A DNA stretch of 64,000 nucleotides, from contig NZ_JARVWP010000007.1 in assembly GCF_029846235.1 (NCBI RefSeq), forward strand, positions 310,001 to 374,000, given 5' to 3'. This stretch comes from Bradyrhizobium sp. CER78 (GTDB taxonomy: Bacteria; Pseudomonadota; Alphaproteobacteria; Rhizobiales; Xanthobacteraceae). This document shows positions 1 through 8,525 of this stretch, one piece after another. The notes beneath the pieces were generated by a model. It was not told the origin of the DNA. It saw nothing but the letters and a program-made list of their open reading frames with translations, and searched no databases. The translations under genes were made by a program, and so were the position numbers. Positions within the stretch are counted from its first letter, which is position 1. Each line of letters starts with the position of its first letter.

Positions 1-1862
1 CAATGCAGGCCGCCCTGAAGGGCGCCGGCGAGATCGGCTTCACGATCATTTCGATATCGGTCTCGCTGATCGCGGTGTTCATTCCGCTGCTGCTGATGGG
101 CGGGGTGATCGGCCGCATGTTCCAGGAATTCGCTGTCACAGTCTGCGTTGCCATCGTGGTGTCGGTGATCGTCTCGGTCACGCTGACGCCGATGATGTGC
201 GCGTATCTGCTGTCGCCGCACCAGGGCGCCGGGGCTGGCGCTGTCTCACGCACGCTCGAACGCGGCTTCGTCGCGATCCAGGCGGCCTATGAGGCCGTAC
301 TTGCCAGAGCGCTGCGCTTCAAGGCGACGACCTTGTCGATCATGCTGGCAAGCATTGCGGTGACCGGCCTGCTGTTCGTCGGCATTCCCAAGGGCTTCTT
401 TCCCCAGCAGGACACCGGCTTGATCACCGGCATCACGGAGGCCTCGGCCGACATCTCCCCGGCGCAGATGGCAACGCTGCAACGCAGCGTCATCGACGTC
501 ATTTCCAAGAACCCCTCGGTCGCCAACGCGACCGGCTATATCGGACCGGGCGGCCCGACCGTGACCGAGAACAACGGCCGCCTGTTCGTGCTGCTGAAGC
601 CGCGCAACGAGCGCAGCGCCTCCGCCGATCAGGTGATCCGGCAGCTCGACAGCGCGCTGCAGAAGATCAAGGGGATGTCGGTGTTCATGCAGGCGACGCA
701 GGACATCAATCTCGCGAGCCGCCTGTCCAAGACGCAGTACCAGTTCACCCTCACCGACGTGAACCAGGACGAGCTCAATCTGTGGGCCGGCAAGCTGTAT
801 CAGAAGCTGAAGACGTTGCCGGAACTGGCCGACGTCGCGACCGACCAGGCCAACGCTGCGCGTCAGCTCAAGCTGCAGATCGACCGCGACGCGGCCTCCC
901 GCCTCGGCATCGATCCGGCCGCGGTCGACAACACGCTCTATGATTCATTCGGCCAGCGCCATGTCGCCCAGCTGTTCACGACGCTCAACACCTACTACGT
1001 GATCCTGGAGGTCGATCCGTCGTTCCAGCTCGGTCCCTATGCGCTCAACCGCATCTATGTCCGCTCGTCCGCGGGGACGATGGTGCCCTTGAGCCAGATC
1101 GCGAGCATCGATTACGGCACCGCGCCGCTCTCCGTGAATCACCAAAGCCAGTTTCCGTCGGTGACCCTGAGCTTCAACCTGGCACCGGGCACGGCGGTGG
1201 GGACCGCGGTCGCGGCCGTGCAGAAGGCGACCGCCGACCTGCACGTGCCGTCGACCGTCGTCACCAGCTTCCAGGGCAATGCGCAGGCGTTCCAGGCGGC
1301 GCTCGGCAGCACGCCGATCCTGATCCTCGCCGCGGTGGTCGCCGTCTATCTGATCCTCGGCATGCTCTATGAAAGCACGATCCATCCGATCACGATCCTC
1401 TCGACCTTGCCGTCCGCCGGGCTCGGCGCGCTGCTCGCGCTGTGGGCGTTCGGCTTCGGGCTCGACGTGATCGGGCTGATCGGCATCATCCTCTTGATCG
1501 GCATCGTGCAGAAGAACGGCATCATGCTGATCGATTTTGCGCTGCAGGCCGAGCGCCACCAGCATCTCCCCGCCGAACAGTCGGTCTACATGGCCTGCCG
1601 TGCGCGCTTCCGGCCGATCCTGATGACGACGATGTGCGCCATGCTCGGCGGCGTTCCGCTGATGATCGGCACCGGCACCGGATCGGAGCTGCGCCAGCCG
1701 CTCGGCTTTGCCATCGTCGGCGGGCTGATCGTCTCGCAGCTGATGACGCTGTTCACGACGCCGGTCGTGTACATCTATCTCGACGGGATGACCCGGTGGT
1801 TCGCCAGGCTGCGCAAGGGTGCGCAGAAGGCCGCACCACACGGAGCCGAGACGGCGACGTGA
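1..1862 (+). CDS. RND (HAE1-type) multidrug efflux permease, 5'-truncated by window edge
   Basis: C-terminal 619 residues of an inner-membrane resistance-nodulation-division pump permease, which exports lipophilic drugs by proton antiport together with a periplasmic adaptor and an outer-membrane channel. Full-length relatives are about 1,030-1,060 residues, so roughly the first 40% lies before the window. Visible in order: the last helices of the first membrane domain (IPLLLMGGVIGRMFQEFAV and VTLTPMMCAYLL), the second periplasmic porter domain opening with the family hallmark GFFPQQDTG, and a second membrane domain from about residue 440 with LILGMLYES and the GIVQKNGIMLIDFA segment typical of TM10-11. 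It stops at TGA 1860-1862 and converges on the SURF1 gene 24 bp away. Its adaptor gene is presumably upstream, outside the window. Substrate cannot be predicted. Confidence 0.93.
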   Translation, partial: MQAALKGAGEIGFTIISISVSLIAVFIPLLLMGGVIGRMFQEFAVTVCVAIVVSVIVSVTLTPMMCAYLLSPHQGAGAGAVSRTLERGFVAIQAAYEAVLARALRFKATTLSIMLASIAVTGLLFVGIPKGFFPQQDTGLITGITEASADISPAQMATLQRSVIDVISKNPSVANATGYIGPGGPTVTENNGRLFVLLKPRNERSASADQVIRQLDSALQKIKGMSVFMQATQDINLASRLSKTQYQFTLTDVNQDELNLWAGKLYQKLKTLPELADVATDQANAARQLKLQIDRDAASRLGIDPAAVDNTLYDSFGQRHVAQLFTTLNTYYVILEVDPSFQLGPYALNRIYVRSSAGTMVPLSQIASIDYGTAPLSVNHQSQFPSVTLSFNLAPGTAVGTAVAAVQKATADLHVPSTVVTSFQGNAQAFQAALGSTPILILAAVVAVYLILGMLYESTIHPITILSTLPSAGLGALLALWAFGFGLDVIGLIGIILLIGIVQKNGIMLIDFALQAERHQHLPAEQSVYMACRARFRPILMTTMCAMLGGVPLMIGTGTGSELRQPLGFAIVGGLIVSQLMTLFTTPVVYIYLDGMTRWFARLRKGAQKAAPHGAETAT

Positions 1863-1886
1863 CGTGCCCCGCGCCGTAGCCGTGCG

Positions 1887-2648
1887 TCAGCCTGCCCTGC
1901 GGCGTTGGCCGCGCCACCACAGGCCGAAGGCAATCGTGACCGCGGCGGCGAGCGAGAACCAGGTGATGGCGTACTGCATGTGGTCGTCCTTGAGACGCAC
2001 CTTGAGCGGCCCGGGCTTCGGCGTGCCGCTGTCGGGGACCGGCGCCTCGAGGTCGATATAGAACGGCGCGACCTCACCCCAACCGAGCGCCTGCGCCATC
2101 GCGCGATGATCGCGCACGAACCACAGCCGCTTCGCGGTATCCTCCTTTGGCGTCAGCCGGCCCGGCGGCTCGGGAAAGCGGATATAGCCGGTGAGCTCCA
2201 CCGGCGTGCCGGTGACGAGGCGCGCGGTGACGCGATCCTCGAAGGCGCGGTCCTGCATCGTGTTCTGGACAAAGCCGGCGTTGATCACCACGGTCTCGCC
2301 GCTGGCGAGCTTGGCCGGCAGGAACGCCCAAGTGCCGGGTCCCGAAACATCGTCGCGCACCGCGGAGCCGGAGCTGAAGACCATCGCGTCGGGCTGCTTC
2401 GCGTAGGTCGCGGTCAAAGTGACACGGCGGAATTCATCCTTGGCCGAGGTCACCGTGGGCCACACCGATGGCGGCGGCAGCGCCTCGGTCGGGGCGGCCA
2501 GCCGGGCGTCGAGGGCTGCGATCAGCGCGTGCTTCTCGACCCGGCGCTGCAATTGCCAGACGCCGAGGGCAATGAACACCGCGATCAGGATCAGCGTGAA
2601 AATTCCGAAGCCGGCCGCGCTCGGCCGACTCGCTTTACTGTCATTCAT
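1887..2648 (-). CDS. SURF1 family cytochrome c oxidase biogenesis protein
   Basis: 253-residue membrane protein that helps insert heme a into subunit I of aa3-type cytochrome oxidase. Two membrane helices flank a periplasmic domain, as in SURF1: an N-terminal helix with FIALGVWQLQRR at about residues 15-37 and a C-terminal helix with YAITWFSLAAAVTIAFGLWW near residue 220. The QLQR after the first helix is typical of the family. I start at the ATG at 2648, whose ATGA overlaps the stop of the DUF983 gene by 4 bp, implying translational coupling. A longer in-frame reading upstream only shadows the DUF983 gene. Last gene of the minus-strand oxidase locus. Confidence 0.92.
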   Translation of the reverse strand: MNDSKASRPSAAGFGIFTLILIAVFIALGVWQLQRRVEKHALIAALDARLAAPTEALPPPSVWPTVTSAKDEFRRVTLTATYAKQPDAMVFSSGSAVRDDVSGPGTWAFLPAKLASGETVVINAGFVQNTMQDRAFEDRVTARLVTGTPVELTGYIRFPEPPGRLTPKEDTAKRLWFVRDHRAMAQALGWGEVAPFYIDLEAPVPDSGTPKPGPLKVRLKDDHMQYAITWFSLAAAVTIAFGLWWRGQRRRAG

Positions 2649-3031
2649 TTCGGGTCGCGCTCGATCAATTGGCCTTCGGCCGCCTTGTGGTGGAATTGCA
2701 GCGCGATCAGCAGCGCCTTCATCGAGCGCAGCGGCAGGATGGTGGTGATCACGATCAGCGGCAGCCACAGCGCCGCGTGCACCCAGAACGGCGGCTGGTA
2801 CTTCACCTCGACGATCAGCGCGGCCGCGACCACGATGGCGCCGGCCAGCATGATGATGAAGATCGCCGGGCCGTCGCCGGCATCGATGAAGGCGTAGTCG
2901 AGGCCGCAGGCCTCACAGCGCGGCGCCAGGGTCAGGAAGCCGGAATAGAGCTTGCCCTTGCCGCAGCGCGGGCAGCGGCAGGCGATGCCGCGGATCGCGC
3001 TTTCGGTCACAGTGGGCGGGGTATCGGTCAT
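2645..3031 (-). CDS. DUF983 family membrane protein with zinc-ribbon-like N terminus
   Basis: 128-residue protein of the DUF983 family, found beside cytochrome oxidase genes in alphaproteobacteria; molecular function not established. The N terminus has two CxxC knuckles (CPRC and CEAC, about residues 20-42) that look like a small zinc ribbon. Two hydrophobic helices follow (IFIIMLAGAIVVAAALIVEV and VHAALWLPLIVITTILPL). It lies downstream of ctaE behind a terminator hairpin and overlaps the SURF1 start by 4 bp. Co-location suggests a role in oxidase maturation; that is inference. Confidence 0.88.
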   Translation of the reverse strand: MTDTPPTVTESAIRGIACRCPRCGKGKLYSGFLTLAPRCEACGLDYAFIDAGDGPAIFIIMLAGAIVVAAALIVEVKYQPPFWVHAALWLPLIVITTILPLRSMKALLIALQFHHKAAEGQLIERDPK

Positions 3032-3041
3032 CGGTTCTCTT

Positions 3042-3077
3042 CAAAAAGCAAAAGGGGCGGCCATCGGGCCGCCCCTT
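3042..3077 (-). terminator. Intrinsic terminator downstream of ctaE
   Basis: Perfect 11-bp inverted repeat: AAGGGGCGGCC at 3052-3062 and its complement at 3067-3077, with loop ATCG. Read on the minus strand the stem is followed by TTTTGCTTTTTG, a U-rich tract. It lies 22 bp past the ctaE stop and ends just before the DUF983 gene, so it probably terminates or attenuates transcription between the oxidase structural genes and the DUF983-SURF1 pair. Confidence 0.85.
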
Positions 3078-3098
3078 GTTAGCACGTCGGCCTGCGCT

Positions 3099-3995
3099 TT
3101 AGTGGGCGCCGTGGGCCATGGACTCGGCGCCGTGACCCCAGACGTAGATGCAGATGAACAGGAACAGCCACACCACGTCGACGAAGTGCCAGTACCAGGC
3201 GGCGAACTCGAAGCCGAGGTGCTGCTTCGGGGTGAAGTGGCCGGCATAGGCGCGGATCAGGCAGACCAGCAGGAAGATGGTGCCGACTAGCACGTGGAAG
3301 CCGTGGAACCCGGTCGCCATGAAGAAGGTCGCGCCATAAACGTTGCCGCCGAACGAAAACGTCGCATGGGCGTACTCATAGGCCTGCACGCAGGTGAACA
3401 AGGCGCCGAGGATCACGGTGAGGATCAGGCCCTGCTTGAGGCCCTGGCGGTCGTTCTCCAGCAGCGCATGGTGCGCCCAGGTGACGGTGGTGCCCGAGGT
3501 CAGCAGCAGCAGGGTGTTGAGCAGCGGCAGATGCCAGGGATCGAAGGTCTCGATGCCGTGCGGCGGCCAGGTGCCGGGCACCGAGCAGGCGCCCATCGCC
3601 GTGCCGGCGCCGCAGCCGAACACCGCGTCGCGGGTGGCGTGGACGGCGTCGGCCGGGAACAGCGCCGAGTTGAAGAAGGCCCAGAACCAGGCGACGAAGA
3701 ACATCACCTCGGAGGCGATGAACAGGATCATGCCGTAGCGGTGGCTGATCTGCACCACGCGGGTGTGGTCGCCCTTGTACTGGGCTTCCTTGATCACGTC
3801 GCCCCACCAGCTCGCCATGGTGTAGAGCACGCCGATGGTGCCGATGCCGAACACGATCGGAGCGGCGGAATACATATGGTGCATCCAGCCGATCGCACCG
3901 AACGCCATGATGAAGGCCGAGATCGAGCCGACCACCGGCCACGGGCTCGGGTCGACGAGATGATAGTCGTGATGCTTGACTTGCGCCTCAGCCAT
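3099..3995 (-). CDS. ctaE: Cytochrome c oxidase subunit III
   Basis: 298-residue subunit III of the aa3-type heme-copper oxidase, an integral membrane protein that stabilises the proton-pumping core. Family marks include the N-terminal HDYHLVDPSPWPVVGS, the helix with YGMILFIASEVMFFVAWFWAFF, the GIETFDPWHLPLLNTLLLLTSG segment, and the C-terminal WYWHFVDVVWLFLF. The ATG at 3995 has GGAGA about 7 nt upstream; a start 27 bp further upstream is possible but has no clear ribosome site. Upstream lies a palindromic repeat separating it from ctaG; downstream is a strong terminator. Confidence 0.97.
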   Translation of the reverse strand: MAEAQVKHHDYHLVDPSPWPVVGSISAFIMAFGAIGWMHHMYSAAPIVFGIGTIGVLYTMASWWGDVIKEAQYKGDHTRVVQISHRYGMILFIASEVMFFVAWFWAFFNSALFPADAVHATRDAVFGCGAGTAMGACSVPGTWPPHGIETFDPWHLPLLNTLLLLTSGTTVTWAHHALLENDRQGLKQGLILTVILGALFTCVQAYEYAHATFSFGGNVYGATFFMATGFHGFHVLVGTIFLLVCLIRAYAGHFTPKQHLGFEFAAWYWHFVDVVWLFLFICIYVWGHGAESMAHGAH

Positions 3996-4055
3996 TGCCG
4001 TCTCTCCATTCGCGTGCCGCAAGGCACGTCTTAATCTTAAATTCCAATCTCTTCA

Positions 4056-4104
4056 GCATGATCTTCTCGGAAAACCGGTCCCCACTTTTCCGGATCATGC
4101 TCTA
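4056..4104 (-). repeat. Dispersed palindromic repeat, family A (core copy), at the ctaG stop
   Basis: The arms GCATGATC...CGG and its complement (4056-4063 and 4093-4100) enclose GGAAAACC and ACTTTTCC, so the element folds into a long imperfect hairpin. On the minus strand it begins CTAGAGCATGATCCGG, and its TAG (4104-4102) is the stop codon of ctaG. The same unit recurs at 15607-15710 and 25962-26057, with a half copy at 8933-8982. It may also stabilise or terminate the ctaG mRNA. Confidence 0.85.
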
Positions 4105-4740
4105 GCCGCCCTTGCGCTGCTCCGCCTCGCCGGCCGCCACGGGCTTCGGCGTAGCGTCGCGCACGGGGAAGAAGGTGTAGGACAAGGTGATGTTCTTCAG
4201 CGTGTCGTTCTCGCTGTCCTTCGCCAGTTCGGGATCGACATAGAACACCACGGCCATCTCGCGCTTTTCGCCCGGGGCCATGGTCTGCTCGGTGAAGCAG
4301 AAGCAATTGATCTTCTGGAAGTAGGCGCCGACCGTGAGCGGCGCGACGTTGTAGGACGCCTGCGCCGTGGTGGTGCGCGCCGACTGGTTGGTCACGGTGT
4401 AGTAGACCGTGACGACCTGGCCGATCTTGACGTCAATATTGTTCTGCTCCGGCTCGAACTTCCAGGGCAGGCCCGGTGCGACGTTGGAATCGAAGCTGAC
4501 GGTGATGGTGCGCTCGAGCGGCCTATCCGTCGGCAGCGAGGTCGCGACCTGAGTGGTGCCGTTGAAGCCGGTGGTGCGGCAGAACCAGTTGTAGAACGGC
4601 ACGGCCGCGTAGGACGCGCCGACCATCAGCACCACGACGAAGCCGCAGATCGAGGCGACCAGCGCGTCACGGGTCAGCATGCGGCGCGTGACCTTGGCGC
4701 CTTCACCCTGTCGCGGTCCCTGGTTCGCCATCTCGCTCAC
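4102..4740 (-). CDS. ctaG: Cytochrome c oxidase assembly protein CtaG (Cox11-type copper chaperone)
   Basis: 212-residue copper chaperone that delivers copper to the CuB site of subunit I. One N-terminal membrane anchor (about residues 27-47, ICGFVVVLMVGASYAAVPFYNWFCRTTG) precedes a periplasmic beta-sandwich domain. The essential copper motif CFCF is present in INCFCFTEQTMAPGE, near residue 140. The ATG at 4740 overlaps the stop of the upstream coxF-like gene by 4 bp. Its TAG stop lies inside the edge of a family A palindromic repeat. Part of the ctaB-coxF-ctaG-ctaE string. Confidence 0.96.
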   Translation of the reverse strand: MSEMANQGPRQGEGAKVTRRMLTRDALVASICGFVVVLMVGASYAAVPFYNWFCRTTGFNGTTQVATSLPTDRPLERTITVSFDSNVAPGLPWKFEPEQNNIDVKIGQVVTVYYTVTNQSARTTTAQASYNVAPLTVGAYFQKINCFCFTEQTMAPGEKREMAVVFYVDPELAKDSENDTLKNITLSYTFFPVRDATPKPVAAGEAEQRKGG

Positions 4741-4901
4741 AGCGGCCGCACCAGCACGGCCGGCCCCTTAACGAGGGTGACGGCGAAGAACAGCACCACC
4801 ATGACGCCGAGCGCGAGCGCAATCGCGATCGAACGCTGGCGGCGGCTCTTGAGCTGCGCCTCGGTGAGCACGATGCCTTCTGGTTCGTTCTTGTCGTCCA
4901 T
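4737..4901 (-). CDS. CoxF-like small membrane protein
   Basis: 54-residue single-helix protein starting MDDKNEPEG, with a basic stretch KSRRQRS before one membrane helix (IALALGVMVVLFFAVTLV). Position between ctaB and ctaG, size and topology match the small CoxF-type proteins of alphaproteobacterial oxidase operons, whose role in assembly is not well defined. I chose the ATG at 4901 (GGGA about 6 nt upstream); an in-frame ATG at 4922 would add 7 residues and also has G-rich sequence before it. It overlaps ctaG by 4 bp. Confidence 0.8.
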   Translation of the reverse strand: MDDKNEPEGIVLTEAQLKSRRQRSIAIALALGVMVVLFFAVTLVKGPAVLVRPL

Positions 4902-4939
4902 TGCTGTCCCGTACGCCCCCATCTCGCCCCCCGGCGTCC

Positions 4940-5878
4940 CTATCCGATGAAGACAGGCAGGATCGCGCGCACCACCACCTCGGCAAGGAGGACGGCGAAC
5001 AGCGCGAACAGATAAAGGATCGAGAAGGCAAACAGCCGGCGCGTGGCGCGGTTGGCCGCAACACCCTCACGGCGGCGGTAGACCTCGATGGCGAGCCACA
5101 GCATGCCGGCGCCCAGCACCAGCGAGGTGACGCCGTAGATCGCGTCGAAATAGCCCAGCGGCCACGGCGCCAGCGCGATCGCGACCAGCACGATAGTGTA
5201 GAGCAGGATCTGCAGGCGGGTCGCGTCGGGACCGGCGACCACCGGCAGCATCGGTATGCCGGCGCGCGCATAGTCGTCGCTGCGGAACAGCGCCAGCGCC
5301 CAGAAGTGCGGCGGGGTCCAGAAGAAGATGATCAGGAACAGCAGGATCGGCTCGACCGAGAGCGAGCCGGTCGCGGCGGCCCACGCCACCACCGGCGGCA
5401 GCGCGCCGGCGGCGCCGCCGATCACGATGTTCTGCGCGGTCCAGCGCTTCAGCAGCATCGTGTAGATCACGGCGTAGAAGAAGATGGTGAAGGCAAGCAG
5501 CGCACCCGCCACCCAGTTGACCAGGATGCCGAGCGTCATCACCGAGAAGAAGGCGAGCGTCAGGCCGAACGCGTACGCCTCGGCCGGGGTGATCCGGCCG
5601 CGCGGGATCGGTCGGTTGGCGGTACGCGTCATCAACGCGTCGACGTCGCTCTCATAGGCCATGTTGAGCGCGCCGGAAGCGCCGGCGCCGACCGCGATGC
5701 AGAGGATCGAGGTGAACGCCAGCACAGGATGCACATGCACCGGCGCGATCATCAGCCCGACCAGCGCGGTGAAGATCACCAGCGACATCACGCGCGGCTT
5801 CAAGAGCGCGATGTAGTCGCCCACTTCGGCCTCGGAGATCCGGGGCAGCTCGATGGCGTTGTGATCGACAACCGACAA
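4940..5878 (-). CDS. ctaB: Protoheme IX farnesyltransferase (heme O synthase)
   Basis: 312-residue UbiA-family polyprenyltransferase that adds a farnesyl group to heme B to make heme O, the precursor of heme A for the oxidase encoded here. The prenyl-diphosphate/Mg site ALNMAYESDVDALMTRTANR is followed by RPIPRGRI, both diagnostic, and a second Asp-rich region includes LFRSDDYARAGIPMLP. Eight to nine membrane helices are visible. The start is a TTG at 5878; no in-frame ATG exists near the expected N terminus. It follows ctaD across a terminator hairpin, so the TTG start and the hairpin may both lower its expression relative to ctaD. Confidence 0.95.
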   Translation of the reverse strand: MSVVDHNAIELPRISEAEVGDYIALLKPRVMSLVIFTALVGLMIAPVHVHPVLAFTSILCIAVGAGASGALNMAYESDVDALMTRTANRPIPRGRITPAEAYAFGLTLAFFSVMTLGILVNWVAGALLAFTIFFYAVIYTMLLKRWTAQNIVIGGAAGALPPVVAWAAATGSLSVEPILLFLIIFFWTPPHFWALALFRSDDYARAGIPMLPVVAGPDATRLQILLYTIVLVAIALAPWPLGYFDAIYGVTSLVLGAGMLWLAIEVYRRREGVAANRATRRLFAFSILYLFALFAVLLAEVVVRAILPVFIG

Positions 5879-5899
5879 GATCAGGTCTCACTTCTCTTC

Positions 5900-5931
5900 A
5901 AAAGGCGCGGCGCACCCGCAGGTGCGCCGCG
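5900..5931 (-). terminator. Intrinsic terminator or attenuator between ctaD and ctaB
   Basis: Perfect 11-bp inverted repeat, CGCGGCGCACC at 5906-5916 and its complement at 5921-5931, loop CGCA. Read on the minus strand the stem is followed by CCTTTTGAAG, a short U tract. It begins 11 bp after the ctaD stop and ends just before ctaB, so ctaB is read either through it or from a promoter I cannot identify. Confidence 0.8.
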
Positions 5932-5942
5932 TTGACTTGGAC

Positions 5943-7559
5943 TTACTGCACGCGGGGCAGCACTTCGAACTGGTGGAACGGCGGCGGTGAGGTCAGCGTC
6001 CACTCCAGCGTGGTGGCGCCCGCACCCCACGGATTGTTCGCGGCCTGCTCCTTGCGGACGAAGGCATCGATCACGCCGTAGATGAAGATCAGCACGCCGA
6101 CGCCTGAGATGTAGGAGCCCCAGGAGGAGATCAGGTTCCAGCCGGCGAACGCATCCGGATAGTCGACATAGCGGCGCGGCATGCCCGACAGGCCGAGGAA
6201 GTGCTGCGGGAAGAACACCAGATTGACGCCGACGAAGGTGAACCAGAAGTGCGCCTTGGCGATCTTCTCCGAGTACATGTAGCCGAACATCTTCGGGAAC
6301 CAGTAGTACCAGCCGGCGAAGATGCCGAACACGGCGCCGAGCGACAGCACGTAGTGGAAGTGCGCCACCACGTAATAGGTGTCCTGCAGCACGCGGTCGA
6401 CGCCGGCATTGGCCAGCACGACGCCGGTGACGCCGCCGACGGTGAACAGGAAGATGAAGCCGATCGCCCAGATCATCGGCGCCTTGAACTCGATCGAGCC
6501 GCCCCACATCGTGGCGATCCAGGAGAAGATCTTCACGCCGGTCGGCACCGCGATCACCATCGTGGCGGCGACGAAATAGGCCTGCGTCGCCGACGACATG
6601 CCGACAGTGTACATGTGGTGCGCCCACACCACGAAGCCGATGCCGCCGATCGCGACCATGGCGTAGGCCATGCCGAGATAGCCGAACACGGGCTTGCGCG
6701 AGAAGGTGGAGACGATCTGGCTGATCATGCCGAAGGCGGGCAGGATCAGGATGTACACTTCGGGGTGACCGAAGAACCAGAACAGATGCTGGAACAGCAC
6801 GGGGTCGCCGCCGCCGTCAGCCGCAAAGAAGGTGGTGCCGAAATTGCGGTCGGTCAGCAGCATGGTGATCGCACCGGCGAGCACCGGCAGCGACAACAGC
6901 AGCAGGAACACCGTCACCAGGATCGACCACACGAACAGCGGCATCTTGTGCAGGGTCATGCCCGGCGCGCGCATGTTGAAGATCGTGGTGATGAAGTTGA
7001 TGGCGCCGAGGATCGACGACGCACCGGCAAGATGCAGCGACAGGATCGCGAAATCGACTGCCGGACCCGGATGGCCCGAGGTCGACAGCGGCGCATACAT
7101 GGTCCAGCCGGCACCGACGCCGTTGGCGCCCGGCTCACCCTCGACGAAGGTCGACAGCAAGAGCAACGCGAACGAGGCCGGCAGCAGCCAGAACGAGATG
7201 TTGTTCATGCGCGGGAACGCCATGTCGGGCGCGCCGATCATCAGCGGCACCATCCAGTTGCCGAACCCGCCGATCATCGCCGGCATGACCATGAAGAAGA
7301 TCATGATCAAACCGTGCGAGGTCACGAACACGTTATAGGTGTGCGTCTCGTGGAATATCTGGACGCCCGGGTACATCAACTCGGCACGGATCGCGATCGA
7401 CATCGCAGCGCCGATGATGCCCGCGATCACCGCAAAAACCAGGTACATCGTACCGATGTCCTTGTGGTTCGTGGAGTAGAGATAGCGCCGCCATCCGGTC
7501 GGATGGTGGGCGTGATCATCATGGGCGTGATCGTCGTGTGTCGCTGCGCCTGTCGCCAT
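5943..7559 (-). CDS. ctaD: Cytochrome c oxidase subunit I (aa3-type)
   Basis: 538-residue catalytic subunit holding heme a and the heme a3-CuB centre, where oxygen is reduced and protons are pumped. Twelve membrane helices are expected and visible. Hallmarks: FWFFGHPEVYILILP (CuB His and the cross-linked His-Tyr pair), the K-channel segment TGVKIFSW, and VVAHFHYVLS (heme ligands). The N terminus is His/Asp-rich (THDDHAHDDHAHH, about residues 7-19). I start at the ATG at 7559, with AGGA 8 nt upstream; a TTG two codons earlier is too close to that site. It follows ctaC by 81 bp and is followed by a terminator. Confidence 0.98.
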   Translation of the reverse strand: MATGAATHDDHAHDDHAHHPTGWRRYLYSTNHKDIGTMYLVFAVIAGIIGAAMSIAIRAELMYPGVQIFHETHTYNVFVTSHGLIMIFFMVMPAMIGGFGNWMVPLMIGAPDMAFPRMNNISFWLLPASFALLLLSTFVEGEPGANGVGAGWTMYAPLSTSGHPGPAVDFAILSLHLAGASSILGAINFITTIFNMRAPGMTLHKMPLFVWSILVTVFLLLLSLPVLAGAITMLLTDRNFGTTFFAADGGGDPVLFQHLFWFFGHPEVYILILPAFGMISQIVSTFSRKPVFGYLGMAYAMVAIGGIGFVVWAHHMYTVGMSSATQAYFVAATMVIAVPTGVKIFSWIATMWGGSIEFKAPMIWAIGFIFLFTVGGVTGVVLANAGVDRVLQDTYYVVAHFHYVLSLGAVFGIFAGWYYWFPKMFGYMYSEKIAKAHFWFTFVGVNLVFFPQHFLGLSGMPRRYVDYPDAFAGWNLISSWGSYISGVGVLIFIYGVIDAFVRKEQAANNPWGAGATTLEWTLTSPPPFHQFEVLPRVQ

Positions 7560-7640
7560 GTTCAAAATCCTGCCTTGCAGTCCCTCTTGGACCTTGCGGC
7601 CCGTCGCCCTTATTCCATCCGCCGCAATAAGCCGCTCGGC

Positions 7641-8480
7641 TTACTGCGCCGCCTGACCAGCCGAGGCGTAGGAATTCGCCGGATTGGTCGCAAACTTCTT
7701 CTTCGCCCCTTCAACCCAGGTCGCGAATTCCTGGTCGCTGACGACCCGGACCGCGATCGGCATGAAGGCATGGTCCTTGCCGCACAGTTCCGAGCACTGG
7801 CCGTAGAACACGCCGGTCTTGGTGGCCTTGAACCAGCTCTCGTTGAGACGGCCGGGGACCGAATCGATCTTCACGCCGAAGGCCGGCACAGCGAACGAGT
7901 GGATCACGTCGGCGCCGGTGGTCTGGATCCGGACCACCTTGTTGACCGGGACCACCATTTCATTGTCGACGCCGAGCAGACGGGGCTGCTTGTCCTTGTC
8001 GAGCAGCGAGTCGAACTCGAACTTGCCGTTATCCGGATAGCCGTAGGACCAGTACCACTGCTTGCCGGTGACCTTCACGGTGAGGTCCGGCTTCGGCACG
8101 TCGAGCTCCAGGAACAGCAGACGGAACGACGGCACCGCGATGCCGACCAGGATCAGGACCGGGATCAGCGTCCAGGCCACTTCGATCAGGGTGTTGTGGG
8201 TGGTCTTGGAGGGGACCGGGTTGGCGCGGGCGTTGAACTTCACCACCACGATGATGAGCAGCGCCAGCACGAACAGGGTGATGACGGTGATCAGCACCAG
8301 CAGGAAATTGTGAAACCAAATGATGTTTTCCATCACCGGGGTCGCGGCTTCCTGCAGCCTGTGCTCCCACGGCGCCGGCTGCCCCATTTCGGCGAAGGCC
8401 GATCCTGCGGCGACAGACGCCACACCCGCTACCGCCAACCCCAGCAATTGCCTGCCCAACCGGCCAATCGACATCTTCAT
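7641..8480 (-). CDS. ctaC: Cytochrome c oxidase subunit II (CuA subunit)
   Basis: 279-residue subunit that accepts electrons from cytochrome c through its binuclear CuA centre. A cleavable signal peptide (MKMSIGRLGRQLLG...AGSAFAEMG) is followed by two helices and a periplasmic cupredoxin domain. The aromatic electron-entry patch GKQWYWSYGYP and the CuA ligands CSELCGKDHAFMP are intact. I start at the ATG at 8480; in-frame ATGs at 8501 and 8525 are possible, and a GGAGGTG lies about 12 nt before the one at 8501. First gene of the oxidase operon. Confidence 0.95.
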   Translation of the reverse strand: MKMSIGRLGRQLLGLAVAGVASVAAGSAFAEMGQPAPWEHRLQEAATPVMENIIWFHNFLLVLITVITLFVLALLIIVVVKFNARANPVPSKTTHNTLIEVAWTLIPVLILVGIAVPSFRLLFLELDVPKPDLTVKVTGKQWYWSYGYPDNGKFEFDSLLDKDKQPRLLGVDNEMVVPVNKVVRIQTTGADVIHSFAVPAFGVKIDSVPGRLNESWFKATKTGVFYGQCSELCGKDHAFMPIAVRVVSDQEFATWVEGAKKKFATNPANSYASAGQAAQ

Positions 8481-8525
8481 GCCGCTCGCGCTCCCTTGCA
8501 TTATTCCCCAAAGCACCTCCGGCAT

